From Clitoria ternatea (Eukaryota > Streptophyta > Magnoliopsida > Fabales > Fabaceae): DNA of 64,000 nt. The notes beneath the pieces are model-generated. The model saw only the letters and a program-made list of their open reading frames with translations. It was not told where the DNA came from and did no database searches. The position numbers were made by a program, and so were the translations under genes. Positions 36,601 to 46,419 of this stretch are shown here, in pieces. The DNA is taken from the NCBI GenBank assembly GCA_037962975.1, contig CM075672.1, forward strand, positions 55,064,501 through 55,128,500, given 5' to 3'. How positions within the stretch are numbered: position 1 is the stretch's first letter; the number at the start of each line of letters is the position of its first letter.

Positions 36601-37113
36601 GTTGACACCCCCTCCTCTCGGAAAATAGCAATCGGTACATTAAGAATCGCCAATGAATTCCTGAAGTCCGTGTACGAGCAGCAGCAGTCAGACTCTTACT
36701 TGGCTGAGATGAAGAAGACGCAGGCCAAGGGAAAGGATTTGTCCTTGACCGAGGGATCAGATGGGATCTTCCGAGTGAAAGACAGGATATACGTGCCGAG
36801 TGAGAAAGGATTAAGGAAAATGGTGCTTGATGAAGCTCATAAGAGCCTCCTCAGTATTCACCTGGGTACCACGAAGATGTACCATGACCTGAAGAAACAG
36901 TTCTGGTGGCCCGGACTAAAGAGGAATGTGGCAGAATACGTGGCTCGGTGTATTACTTGTCAGAAATCAAAAGTGGAGCACCAGAAGCCGTACGGTGCAA
37001 TGCAGCCCCTGGAGATTCCCGTGTGGAAATGGGACTCGATTGCTATGGATTTTGTCATGGGATTGCCCAAAAACCGAGTGGGCCATGATGCGATTTGGGT
37101 CATTATTGACTGA
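33670..37113 (+). CDS. Ty3-gypsy chromovirus Gag-Pol, Gag to first part of integrase
   Basis: 1147 open codons, ended by TGA at 37111 inside integrase. Domains in order: a Gag capsid-like region about 35-170 (ELERVF, WWKIARSRFP); two zinc knuckles at 261-273 (C-X2-C-X3-H-X4-C, one residue short of the usual spacing) and 280-293 (regular C-X2-C-X4-H-X4-C); aspartic protease with catalytic DSGA at 381-384; reverse transcriptase about 530-740 with FIDD at 694-697; RNase H with acidic residues D843, E880, D905 and D948 (DVLSRK, usually DALSRK). Integrase follows with its H1057, H1064, C1094, C1097 zinc site and the first core Asp at D1127. The product would copy element RNA to DNA in cytoplasmic particles and integrate it. 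The first ATG after the short leader is taken as start. Nine CCGAGTG words occur between 35175 and 37587, an unusual feature. Confidence 0.93.
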   Translation: MTHRQSMEAIATTFQRFADVFERQGQTRAEDGHVLDRFLKRKPSEFQGGRNPEAAFKWTQELERVFGGLRCIEAQKVECAVYILRDEAENWWKIARSRFPNDEAQLTWKYFKTCFLEKYFPDTVRSRKELEFMELKQGSMTVEEYATRFEELCLFYPPFQQPGTESSKCLKFENGLRSDVKRACRYHEIRSFPALVNKCRIFEEDDKAHSGQSSRANQYLRPQQSRFKRPGNVGRNEPFTRYQGRGDRGRQMSGQPRYGKCFKCGGDHFAQSCNDTDVKCFHCGNRGHIRPDCPQLRQTNASVRQGGFQVKSNRNDGQNSRGGNNRARGNMMVAPNIRRRDTDQPATGRVYAINAEEVAQANDLVQCKCSLGRYTLSVVFDSGATHSFIADDCVKRLKLPTVEMDRILEVANPTGPKVLTSSMCKEVTFELCDRSFTFDLVCIPLKDLDIVLGVDWLSANEVLVDCRNRRIIFPRQHHEDCTAQGITQLFMMLCLTEGESKTRVNEIPIVCEFPELFPEDVPSVPPNREVKFSIDLIPGAEPASCAPYRMSPTELAELKKQVDELLGKQFIRPSVSPWGAPVLLVKKKDGSMRLCIDYRQLNKLTIKNRYPLPRIDDLIDQLRGASVFSKIDLRSGYHQIRVKDSDIPKTAFRTRYGHYEYVVMPFGVTNAPAVFMNYMNSIFHPYLDRFVVVFIDDILVYSKTSEEHEEHLRAVLQVLREKQLFAKLSKCEFWMNKIHFLGHVISEQGVSVDPSKVTAIMAWERPKSVSEIRSFMGLAGYYRRFIEGFSKLALPLTKLTRKSIPFLWSPECESSFRELKNKLTTAPVLALPDLQESFVVYCDASGLGLGCVLMERDRVIAYASRQLRPHEQHYPTHDLELAAVVFALKIWRHYLYGSRFEVYSDHKSLKYLFDQKELNMRQRRWIEFLKDYDFELKYHPGKANVVADVLSRKSLHMATMMAREVELLEQFREMNLHVDTPSSRKIAIGTLRIANEFLKSVYEQQQSDSYLAEMKKTQAKGKDLSLTEGSDGIFRVKDRIYVPSEKGLRKMVLDEAHKSLLSIHLGTTKMYHDLKKQFWWPGLKRNVAEYVARCITCQKSKVEHQKPYGAMQPLEIPVWKWDSIAMDFVMGLPKNRVGHDAIWVIID

Positions 37114-37824
37114 CTAACGAAGAATGCACACTTCCTGCCTGTGAACATGAAGTACCTGATGCATAAATTGGCACGGATTTACGTTCATGAGATTATCCGA
37201 CTGCATGGTATACCAACTTCCATCGTATCGGATAGGGATCCTAGGTTCACGTCCCGGTTTTGGACCAGCCTGCATCAAGAAATGGGCACTAAACTTTGGC
37301 TTAGTTCTGCCTACCACCCCCAATCGGATGGACAATCCGAGCGGACAATTCAAAGTTTAGAAGACTTATTAAGAGCGTGTGTGTTAGAGCACGAAGGAGA
37401 TTGGGAGCAGTACCTCCCCTTGATTGAGTTTACGTACAATAACAGCCATCATAACAGCATTGGCATGGCACCCTACGAAGCACTATATGGACGAAGATGC
37501 CGAACCCCACTTTGCTGGTCGGAAATGGGTGAGAGTCTGCTATTGGGACCAGACATTGTGAAGCAAACCACAGAGCAGATCCGAGTGATACAGGGAAAAA
37601 TGAAGGCATCTCAAGACAGGCAGAAGAGTTACCATGACAACCGCACCAAACCATTAGAATTTTCAGTCGGAGACAGAGTGTTTTTGAGGACTTCTCCGAG
37701 TAAAGGAGTTGGACGAGCCTTGAAAGGCGGAAAGTTAAGCCCTCGATACATTGGACCTTATGAGGTGTTGGAACGAGTCGGCACCATGGCATACCGAATA
37801 GCATTACCGACCCACTTATCCTGA
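37114..37824 (+). pseudogene. Integrase core, continuation of the same frame after TGA
   Basis: The frame continues directly after TGA 37111-37113 with no shift. It carries the remaining integrase core: the second Asp in SDRDPRF, the catalytic Glu in the SDGQSERTIQ region, then the GPYEVLERVG C-terminal fold that binds DNA. It ends at a second TGA (37822-37824), between PTHLS and LHNVFHVSQLRKY. The first TGA occupies a position where relatives usually have Arg before LTK, which fits a C-to-T change in CGA. The second is less certain. Without this part no integration can occur, so the copy is inactive unless helped in trans. Confidence 0.88.
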
Positions 37825-38142
37825 TTGCACAACGTATTTCATGTGTCTCAACTAAGGAAGTATCTACATGACCCCAGTCACACAATGCCTGACGATGAAG
37901 TGGAAGTCAAGGAAGACCTGACCACTGTGACTACACCGATCAGAATCATGGACCAATCGGTGAAGCGTTTGAGGAACAAAAACGTACAGCTGGTAGAAGT
38001 GGAGTGGCAACAAGGCAAGACTACCTCTCGTACCTGGGAACGCGAAGACACCATGAGGCAGCAGTACCCTGAGTTGTTTGCTAAGGTGAGTTACCGACTG
38101 AATTTCGAGGATGAAATTCTTTTGAGTGGGGGAGAACTATAA
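37825..38142 (+). pseudogene. Chromodomain-like C-terminus of Gag-Pol
   Basis: Third piece of the frame, about 105 codons. After VFHVSQLRKY it has a chromodomain-like segment, with RIMDQSVKRLRNKN, LVEVEWQQG, TWEREDTMRQQYPELF. Chromoviruses use such domains to steer insertion to particular chromatin; heterochromatin targeting is known for the group and fits this repeat-dense window. The last residues are read through the polypurine tract, and the stop codon TAA (38140-38142) lies inside the first bases of the 3' LTR. Confidence 0.85.
38124..38137 (+). other. Polypurine tract of element B
   Basis: gagtgggggagaac immediately before the 3' LTR; it overlaps the last codons of the polyprotein. Confidence 0.85.
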
Positions 38143-40842
38143 CATCCCAGTTCTGAAGTTAGATACCGAATAAAAATTAAATAATAAGAAATTGAAAGTA
38201 AAGTAAAGAATTAGTTGTTAATCATAATCAATATAGCCTGAGCGTTAATGACAAGTTAATTGGACTTAATTGATGGGATGTGGCTGTCTGTGATTGGCAG
38301 AAGGAGTGAGTGGACTGCGACTCACGCTTTCCCATCCCACTCCTTCTCCTCGCATGCGTATATAGGTGCATATTCAGTATCACCGTGGGTGCAAAAACTT
38401 CTCCCACTACTCCATTCTCTCTTTTTCTTCTTCGTCTCCATCTTCTTTCCTTTCCCCTGTTTCTGTTCGTCACGACGACAGTGCGGGAAGAAGGTCAGAG
38501 CCCCGACAGGTGAAGGACGATCGTTGAAGCAGAGGAAGAACAACACTCCAACCCCGAACCAAGTGCAGAGTACGACGGAGTGGAGAAAGGCTGAACAAAT
38601 CAGTAGAAGGGCGTCAGATTCAACGCCGAAGAGCAGATAAGCTTCTTGAAGTTCCTTTCGTAGGTAGGGGGCACTTGCATGTCAAATGCATGGTCCACGA
38701 ACGGTACCGGATGAATGTACTGCTTGAGTGTATGTACATGTGTTTGTGATGATTGGATCCTATGCATGATTGAAGATTCTGGATTTCGTGTGTTTTATAG
38801 TGGTTAAACAGTAAATGCTTGTAATCTAGATGGTGGTGAAGTAGTATGTTAGTATTGATAATAACGAATGATATGCATGGTTCTATCCTTGTTAACACTG
38901 TGAGAATATGAATGTGTGCTCGTTAGTTGATTTGTCAGATGCTATTACTTTGATTGCTGATGGTTGAACATATTGGTGTAAATAATAAAGCGAATAAAGG
39001 TTGCATTGAATCTGTTCCTACTTAATGGTTACGAAGGAGGTATCGGTGGTGTGATGACGCTTGCTGGTAAATGCATTTAGCTGCATGTGTAAGAGTGGGG
39101 TGACCCGTGGAAGGTCAAGAGCCCCGAGGGAATGACTTCCAGTTACAGACCTCGGCTAGATTCCGAAGGAGCTCGTGGTAGCCGTAGGAGCTAGAGAAGA
39201 GTCTCGAGATGCCAATAGGAGGTCGGTACCACGCGGGAAGAGCTGAAGGACGAGGGGCCAGGAGAGGGGAAAACTGTAACTGAAAGTCATCACTCGAGTC
39301 GGATCCGCAGGCATGCATGTAGATATGAGGTTGATTAGAGTAGTACGTATAACGTGTGTGGAGTGTTATGAATGATTTTCGAGTGTGGGGAATACCTGTG
39401 TGTGTTGTATGTATGTCATAAATGTTATTTTGCCGTGCCTAACCTTAATTAATCTGAAAACGATTGAATGGATGTGAATATGCATACTGGCATTGATACC
39501 GAGTCCTTGATTGTCATTTTACATGTAAAAGCTCACCCCTGCAGTGGCTACATTTTCAGTGAACATCTCTCGGAATGAAGGATGAAGGAGGAGCCGAGTG
39601 CAGGACAATGAATCCGAGCGCTATTGGAACATATATCTACATGTATATATGTATATATGTATATATACTGTGTATAACGTTTTGTTAAGCCTTGGCCGGC
39701 TCATGTTTTGGTTTTAGTCCTTACGTTAAAACTTGAACAGCCTCGGGTAACAGAAGTCATGATGAAGTTCTTGTAATTATATGAATGCTTTCGTTTATAT
39801 ATGTATATGTTGTGTGTTCTTCTATACTGTAAGTGATGTTTGAGCGGTGAAGAGGAATGTATGAGTATGTCTTATGAGGGTAGGGTAATTATAATCCGAG
39901 TGATTAAATGGTAGTATGTCGAGTGAGTGAGTCGCTATTCCCCGAATGATTATAGGCCTGAGGATTTTCGAGTACAAGTAAGTATGAAATCCCCAGTGAG
40001 GAAGAGTTGGTATTCCCGAGTGAAAACCTCGAGTGATTCCCTTCTGAGAGAGGAGTTCAAATGGTGGTTTAGAGTGGATTGGATCTTAAGTGTAAGGCAT
40101 CGGTAACCCGAGTGAAAGATGTAAAGTCCGAGTGAGGATTGGTATCCCGAGTGGTTGGGTTTCGAATAAGTCCGAGTGGGACTTAACTACCTGATTTCCC
40201 GAGTGAATGTGTGAATGTGCTCCGAATAATGGATAGGAAATGTGACCCGATTGTGTTAAGGTTGGAGTGCGTCGAGTGATGTTTGAATAGGATATAGTCT
40301 GAGTGAGAAGGAGTTCTGGAATCTGAGTGGGATAACCCTCAGTTCCCGAGTAGAGTATAAGTGTCGCCGTATGGATAAAATTGGAAGGCTAAGTTATGGA
40401 GTTCCGAACGGACTTAGGAATGAATTTTCGAGTGGACTTAGTCGGTTACCGAGTGTATGGATGCCCTGATGCCGAGTGATGAATTTACCATGTGAGGCTT
40501 TTCGCTTCAGCGAACGAAGGATCCGCTCCAGCGAATGTGTGTTTGGGAAGGCTTTTGTGTTGGCATTGCTTAAGCGGATCGTGCCTCGCCCGAGCGACTA
40601 GAGCTGTTTCGCCCAGGCGCTGATGTGTTTCGCTGAACTGAATGGGTCGGTTCCAGCATTATACCTTCCGCTGATTGCTATATGTGTGAATGCTCTTTTA
40701 TTTCCATTGCCTTCTTTCTTTTTCTATGCCGATTGACCAGTGGTTGATTTCGTGAAAAAATTTTCCCTGTTTCTGGATTTATTATTTATTAAAAAATAAT
40801 AATAATAATAATAATAAATAATAAAAAAAATTGGGTGTTACA
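38138..40842 (+). repeat. 3' LTR of element B
   Basis: Matches the 5' LTR over its whole length. It starts tataacatccc where the 5' copy has tgtaacatccc, so the first terminal dinucleotide is TA instead of TG. It contains the TATA box (38359-38365), CCGAGTG cluster (39590-40485), CGC palindromes (40500-40640) and an AAT run (40790-40830). It is followed by the atttt target-site copy. Confidence 0.92.
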
Positions 40843-40847
40843 ATTTT

Positions 40848-42600
40848 GATATTAATTGGTTAATGGATTTTATTATTAATGATTTTAGTAAAACGAAGTG
40901 AGTAGGTAATATTTATTTTGATGCCTAATATTAATAATAAATAAGTTTAAAATATGAAAGTATATTTATAATGAGGTTGAGTTAAGAAATTAATTATTTA
41001 TTATTAATATTTTAATAATAAATATCACCCGGTTCCTCGGATTTGAACTATGGGACCCAGCCTGAGGTCAGACTCTGACCGTTCGGCACGAGACTAGTGA
41101 TCCGGTAGGCAAACTAGTCTTGTTAGGATCCTTTCATAAAGGATCAAAGGTGTCTTATTTCAAGAGTATCTGACTTAGCCTAACCGACCAAATTAAAACC
41201 CTTAACGTCCCCTACATTTGACCGTTCATATACCTCGAGATATCTGATGGTGACACAATCAATCTCTCGTGACTCTTTTTGACATTTTAGAAACTTTTGT
41301 TGAAGGGGTCGAAGCCCGGTTTAGATTCCATCACCCTCATTTTTCCATAAATTGGTTTCTTTATAAATCGTTTTAAAACCCGAGCCGAATACCTTCAATG
41401 TTTTGGACTTAACTTTTGCATACGATGTTGGAATTGAACGATTTTGGATGATGTGATACTATTAAATGGTTGTTGACATATGATTATGAATGTGTTGATT
41501 GAGTGGAATATTTCATAAACATATTATACTGATGGATGTTGTGTGATGTATAGATAACTAGATGAGAAAATTTGTGAATAAGAGATATAGAAAATGGTAT
41601 CGGTAAGGGTCTAGAAATGATAAAACTATGAAAGTGTGTGAGACTCAGATCTAAGATAAATTATGGGCGTTGTAGCGCCAAAGTACCCTAATCTTTAAGA
41701 AAGTATGAAATCTCATTTCATTCCTAAGTGTCGGGTAAGATTACTAAATTAAAGAAAAAGAGAAAATTTGATTATACCAGATAAAGAAAAAGACCTCAAC
41801 ATTAGGAATGGAAGGGGTCATTTAGGGGACCCTGCCAAGGACCAATGAATGGAAAATGAATGCTTGAATCATGCATCATATATGGAGGATAAAGAGGGAT
41901 GTTCAAATGATCCCCTAGAGCATGCAGTGATGGGTACACTAAAGAAACAGCTACGCCTTGACCCCCGAGGGTAGTCTTGGGAGTATATTAGATTCGGCCC
42001 TTCAATGGCTCGAATTCACGCCTGATGTCGGATGACCGTGGCAAAATCTAACATACTTCGATGAGAGGATGGGGTTTCTATGGCCGTTAAGTGCCCGTTC
42101 TGATGAGATGTGTGATTGGCCATTGCGATGATTGGACTACGGGTCCTTACCCATATGTGAAAACAAGAATGAGGAGAGCTCTGGTCGCTCTAGTTGGGCA
42201 GGAAGGATAAGGTGGGATTGCTGTGCACATGGACATTGGTATATGAAATTGATGAGTGCAAGATGGGCCCACATGCATTATTATACCTAATGAAGAGAAT
42301 TAAATATTGAAATAGACTCATGCATTGCATCATCATATTGAGATTGTGATTATGTATTTATTGTATAGATACTACTAACCTTGAGAGGAGAATGGAGAAC
42401 TGAAATGGTCAGAAAAATAAGAGTTGTGAGATAACTTAATGTACATACTAGGGACCCCCAGAGAGAGTCAAAAGGGTTAATTGTAATTGATTAAATTGTA
42501 TGGGGCGAGCGTCAGTGATGACCCTCCCCAATTGTTGTGGAGGCAGAGACTCATCTTTACAACTATTTTCCCAGACTTTCGGCCAGGCACGAGTACCGTA
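40848..42600 (+). mobile_element. Family A LTR, copy 2, right part
   Basis: Resumes after the Tekay-like insertion. 41380-41445 matches copy 1 near 8190-8240. 41590-42560 matches copy 3 at about 52770-53780 (for example ggtatcggtaggggtc, gggcgttgNagcgcc, the repeated 'ttgggagtatat' phrase, 'aattgttgtggagg.agactc'). The typical end gagggtgttaca is missing, so the LTR is truncated before the Copia fragment. No genes. Confidence 0.6.
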
Positions 42601-42880
42601 TCAAGAGTGTAATTTTTTATAAGGACGAGGCAGGTTACAAGAATGCAGAGGAGATTCCCTCTGACATGTCGATGTAACCGTTACTTGTAAATCCATCGAA
42701 CCTAGTTATCCCTCTAGTTGTACCTCAACAGTTTTTCCTTTCTCAACCTTCAGCACTCCACGTGCCACTAGGCCTATTGGAGGTACGACATGGAGTCTTC
42801 ACCAGGTCCCCGATGGAGCATTATATGGCCCGACGTCGACAGGATCGTTCTAGAAGATATCTTCGCCATATATCCCGGAG
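42600..42880. other. Unassigned segment between family A LTR and Copia fragment
   Basis: About 280 bases, richer in G+C than its neighbours (for example gtacgacatggagtcttcacc, ggcccgacgtcgacagg). No similarity to other parts of the window was noticed and there is no convincing frame. Confidence 0.35.
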
Positions 42881-43479
42881 CTTCATACGTCCAGATTGTT
42901 TTAGTCCTAAAGAGATTTATTCAATTTAATTGAATAATTTTCTCAAGAATTTTTCTTGCATGCTTCAGGCAAATTAAATCCTTCAGGGAGTTTCATATAA
43001 ATGTGATTTTCAAGTGAGCCTTATAAATATGCTGCAACAACATCCATAAGGCGTAAATTAAGTTTTCCTCGGATTGCCAAACTAATCAAGTATCGAAAAG
43101 TAGTTGCATCCATCACTGGTGAATATGTTTCTTCAAAATCAATACCATGTCTTTATGAGAAACCTTATGCAACAAGTCTTGCTTTATATCGCATAATTTC
43201 ACAATTTTCATTTCTTTTTCTCATGAAAACCCATTTGTATCTAACTAGTTTTACACCTTCAGGTGTTTGGACTATAGGTCCAAAAGATTTTCGTTTTGTA
43301 AGTGAGTTTAACTCTTCTTGCATTGCATCTTTCCACTTTGGCCAATCATTTCTTTGTGTACATTCCTTAACAGATTTTGGCTCATGATTCTTATCATCAT
43401 TTATAATATCAAGAGCTACTTTGAATGTTAAAATTTCATCAACATTGACTTTATGTCGATTCCATTGTATTCCATCCAT
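42880..43479 (-). pseudogene. Copia reverse transcriptase, N-terminal half, broken
   Basis: An open piece at 43165-43479 reads as the start of Copia reverse transcriptase (AMQEELNSL, VRYKWVFMRKRNEN, RYKARLVA). Reading on past stops, GIDFEETYSPVMDATTFRYL and LNLRLMDVVAAYL, then IYMKLPEGFNLPEA, are standard Copia motifs. The first two stops after RLVA are TAA at places where relatives have Gln. Sequence similarity ends near 42880, after a GLKQSGR-like phrase, before the YVDD catalytic site. Confidence 0.85.
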
Positions 43480-43904
43480 GACAAAATTTATACAGATCTC
43501 TTTATTCTTATAGATTTTAGGTGCTTTGGTTTCTTCTGGATTTAAAACCTTGATTATGTCAGGAGACTCTACTAGAGTCTTTATATCCTCGATTCAACCA
43601 TCTTCTTTATTTACTTTTCTTTTTCGAGGATTTTTATCTTTAGAACCAATAGGTCTGCCAAGTTTTATTTTGGCTTAAGACTCATTTGCAATTTTAGATT
43701 ATCCTTCAGGGATATCAATCTTTATTGGAGTATTAGCAGCTAGTATGTGTGACTTAGTCACTCTTTTTGGATCAACAAATGCATTCGGCAATTGGTTTGC
43801 TAAATTTTGAAACTAATTATTTTCTGAACTTCTAGTTCATATTGTTTTGTTTGAGGATCAAGATGTGAGAGAGATATCTTATTCCAACTGATCCTTTTAT
43901 CCAA

Positions 43905-44153
43905 CTATTTGTTTTCTCCACCTAATGGTTGAAAAATAGATTCATCAAAATGACAATCAGCAAAATGAGTTGTAAATAAATCACCTGTTAAAGGTTCAAG
44001 ATATTTTATTATGGATGGACTTTCATATCCAATATATATTCCCAACCTTCTTTGAGGTCCCATCTTAGTGCGTTGTGGAGGGGAGATAGAAACATATATC
44101 GCACTTTCAAAGATTCTTAGATGGGAAATATTTGGTTCTTTACCATGAACCAA
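43905..44153 (-). pseudogene. Copia integrase, C-terminal region
   Basis: 82 open codons with ISHLRIFESAIYVSI, RRLGIYIGYESPSIIKYLEP and FTTHFADCHFDESIF. This is the conserved segment after the integrase core in Copia polyproteins. The stretch between this and reverse transcriptase (43480-43904) is broken linker. Confidence 0.8.
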
Positions 44154-44285
44154 TTATAAAGGGGAATACTCATGATAACTTGTAGGCCTGATGCGAATAA
44201 GTGCTGTCGCATGCAGGATTGCATGTCCCCAAGTTGAAATTGGGAGTTTTGATCTCATTAATAATGGTCTGGCTATCAATTTCAA

Positions 44286-44648
44286 TCATTTAATCAATGA
44301 TTCAGCAAGTCCATTTTGTGTATGAACACGTGCTACAAGATGTTCATCATCAATTCCAATGGACATACAATAATCATTAAAAGATTGAGATGTGAATTCA
44401 CCAGCATTATCAAGGCGTATTTTCTTAATTGGATAATCAGGAAAATGAGCTCTCAAATGAATTAATTGAGCCAGTAATCTCGTAAATGCCTGGTTGCGAG
44501 TTGACAATAAACAAACATGTGACCATCTAGTTGATGCATCAATTAAAACCATAAAATATCTAAATGGTCCACATGAAGGGTGTATTGGTCCATAAATATC
44601 ACCTTGTATACGCTCTAAAAATGTGAGTGATTCACTCCCAATTTTCAT
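44286..44648 (-). pseudogene. Copia integrase core
   Basis: 120 codons holding all three catalytic acids: Asp in QGDIYGPIHP, Asp in IRLDNAGEFTS and Glu in NGLAESLIK. It inserts element DNA into chromosomes. The domain itself is uninterrupted, but its neighbours are broken. Confidence 0.88.
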
Positions 44649-44665
44649 TGGTGATGGCTGAGTAA

Positions 44666-44905
44666 TTAATTTTCCTTGAGAACAAGCAGCACATGAGAAA
44701 TATTAGTTTGGAGAATTTGTCTGCTGGACAATAAATGACTATTTGAATTCTCAACTATTTTTCGCATCATTATTGTTCTAGGATGGCCTAGTCGTTCATG
44801 ACAAATAACAAAATCATTCATATTTGTAACCTTCTGGTTTACAATAACATTTGTTTCAATTGTACTAATATAGGTATAGTACAAACTAGAGGAAAATGAA
44901 GGCAA
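44666..44905 (-). pseudogene. Copia GAG-pre-integrase (zinc-binding) region
   Basis: Contains VICHERLGHPRTIMMRKI, the conserved WHxRLGHP-type motif (Trp replaced by Cys) that begins Copia integrase. A stop and a probable small disruption follow near 44700-44666, where the CX2C pair should be. Confidence 0.7.
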
Positions 44906-44947
44906 TTTTTTTAATATACATTTCTTATCAGAAATTAACTTTGTGAT

Positions 44948-45259
44948 TTAAAGATATTCATCATTTCCTTCATTTGTGGTCTCAATATGGTATCTATTTC
45001 TGTGAATATCCTTAAAACTCAACAAATTTCTTTGAGAATTCGTAGAATATAATGCATTATCAATGTGTAATTTTGTTCCTCCAGGTAACAAAATACTGGC
45101 TCTACCAGAGCTTTCAATTATATTTATACTACCAGATATAGTATTAACATTGGCTTCTTGTTTTATTATATGGTAGAAATATTTCTCATTCTTGAGAATA
45201 GTATGAGTTATTGCACTATCTACGAGACATATATCTTCGTCATTCACGTGAGCATTCAT
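44948..45259 (-). pseudogene. Copia aspartic protease region
   Basis: 103 codons; ICLVDSAITHTIL takes the place of the protease active site (usually DSG), so the Gly is changed to Ala here. It is followed by ILLPGGTKLHIDNALY and NLLSFKDI, both typical of this region in Copia polyproteins. It is probably catalytically dead, though it could reflect lineage variation. Confidence 0.75.
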
Positions 45260-45379
45260 TCTTCATTAGATAAATAAAAAAATGAGTGAAAAATATAATT
45301 AACAATAATAAATTTTCAATATAAAATTTTATTAATAGAAAATTCATAACAAAATAAATTACATGAAACATGAAATAAT

Positions 45380-45562
45380 TTATTTAGGGGCAGTCCCCTC
45401 TCCAACCGAGTGGTCAATGTCTTCTTCAGGAAGTGTAAAAAAATCATCAACATCAAAGTGAGTATAAACATCATCTATACCAGTAAAATTTGTTTCTATT
45501 GTTTTCCTTTTATTTTTAAAGGATTTTTGGTATAGATCAATGAGATGTTTTGGTGTGCGACA
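45380..45562 (-). pseudogene. Copia Gag C-terminus, truncated
   Basis: An uninterrupted frame of about 60 codons on minus, starting inside the zinc knuckle (CRTPKHLIDLYQKSFKNK) and running through FDVDDFFTLPEED to a TAA at 45380-45382. 'C.TPKHLVDLYQ' is a well-known tail of the Copia Gag knuckle. The rest of Gag is cut off by the family C LTR at 45565. Confidence 0.75.
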
Positions 45563-46419
45563 AATGTCACACCCCGATTATCCGGACTCAAATTCCGATG
45601 TGACCGATATAAATAATTAATAAAAGTGCGGGTAAATTTTTCGCGTTTCAGGGTAAGTCCGATGTCACACCAAAACCCGAATCACAGAAAACTGAAGAGT
45701 GAGATTTAATAAAATATAACTAGATTGAAAAGTAAGACGCCCATAAGTGTATACAAAATATTAGAGTTTACAGTAGAAGAAGAATGTGTATACAGGGCAT
45801 ATGCCTAGTCCCATATATGAAGATATGAGAAAATGCTCAAGCACTCATGCAATTTCGTAACATAATCCTAATAGGTCACAACCAAGCAAGCATCCAAATA
45901 TCATTCATTGCCTATTATGAATTTCAACCTTAGCTTACGTATTATCATTACATTATCCTTATACATTGTTATCCATACAATATCATGAAATCGATGGTTA
46001 TCAACTATCGTCTTATATAATTCATTCATCACAACATAATTAATAGTCGTTCCCGGCTAAGGCATTCCATTACCACTATTTACCTTCTTAGAGAGCTTTG
46101 ATTCAACCAAACTCATCCCATGGTAAACCTGCATCACAATGCTAAAAAGAAGACAACATAGGAGAGTGAGTTATACTCAAAATAACGAATATAAATACAT
46201 TGTGATTATGTGTACATGCATACAACCAATATGTGTGCTTTGCATATAAATCACTAATTCATCATTGATCATAATTATATTCTCATAAGTAGGCACACAT
46301 GCCTCAAAAATCAAAAATCATATCGTAAGCAAGCACAAGCACATACATAATCACATTGCCATTTATCATCAAGGGCATTCACAAATCATCATCATCAATT
46401 TATTAAATCTTTACTCAAT

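Larger units (their letters stand above)
30700..40842 (+). mobile_element. Tekay-like chromovirus LTR retrotransposon (element B)
   Basis: 10.1 kb, flanked by the duplication atttt (30695-30699 and 40843-40847). LTRs of 2690 and 2705 bases are about 98-99% identical by eye. It has a tRNA-Met primer site, a single gag-pol frame with a C-terminal chromodomain and a clear polypurine tract. The order protease, reverse transcriptase, RNase H, integrase, chromodomain is that of Ty3-gypsy chromoviruses. The long LTRs and domain style fit the Tekay (Del) lineage. Only two nonsense codons disable the polyprotein, so this is the youngest coding-competent type in the window and could have lost activity recently. 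It could represent the enzyme source for non-autonomous relatives such as the element at 57807; that is inference. Confidence 0.93.
42880..45564 (-). mobile_element. Minus-strand Copia fragment, gag end to mid reverse transcriptase
   Basis: Read on minus: end of gag (45564-45380), protease (45259-44948), GAG-pre-integrase (44905-44666), integrase core (44648-44286), integrase end (44153-43905) and the first half of reverse transcriptase (43479 to about 42880). No LTRs, primer site or RNase H are present. The right edge is the start of a family C LTR (45565) and the left edge falls mid reverse transcriptase. It is a truncated relic of a different Copia lineage from the nested element at 19488. 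Confidence 0.85.

Noticed and set aside
37111..37113. Programmed stop-codon read-through in Gag-Pol
   Set aside because: The two TGA codons lie within integrase and just before the chromodomain, not at the gag-pol junction, and fit simple Arg-codon decay.
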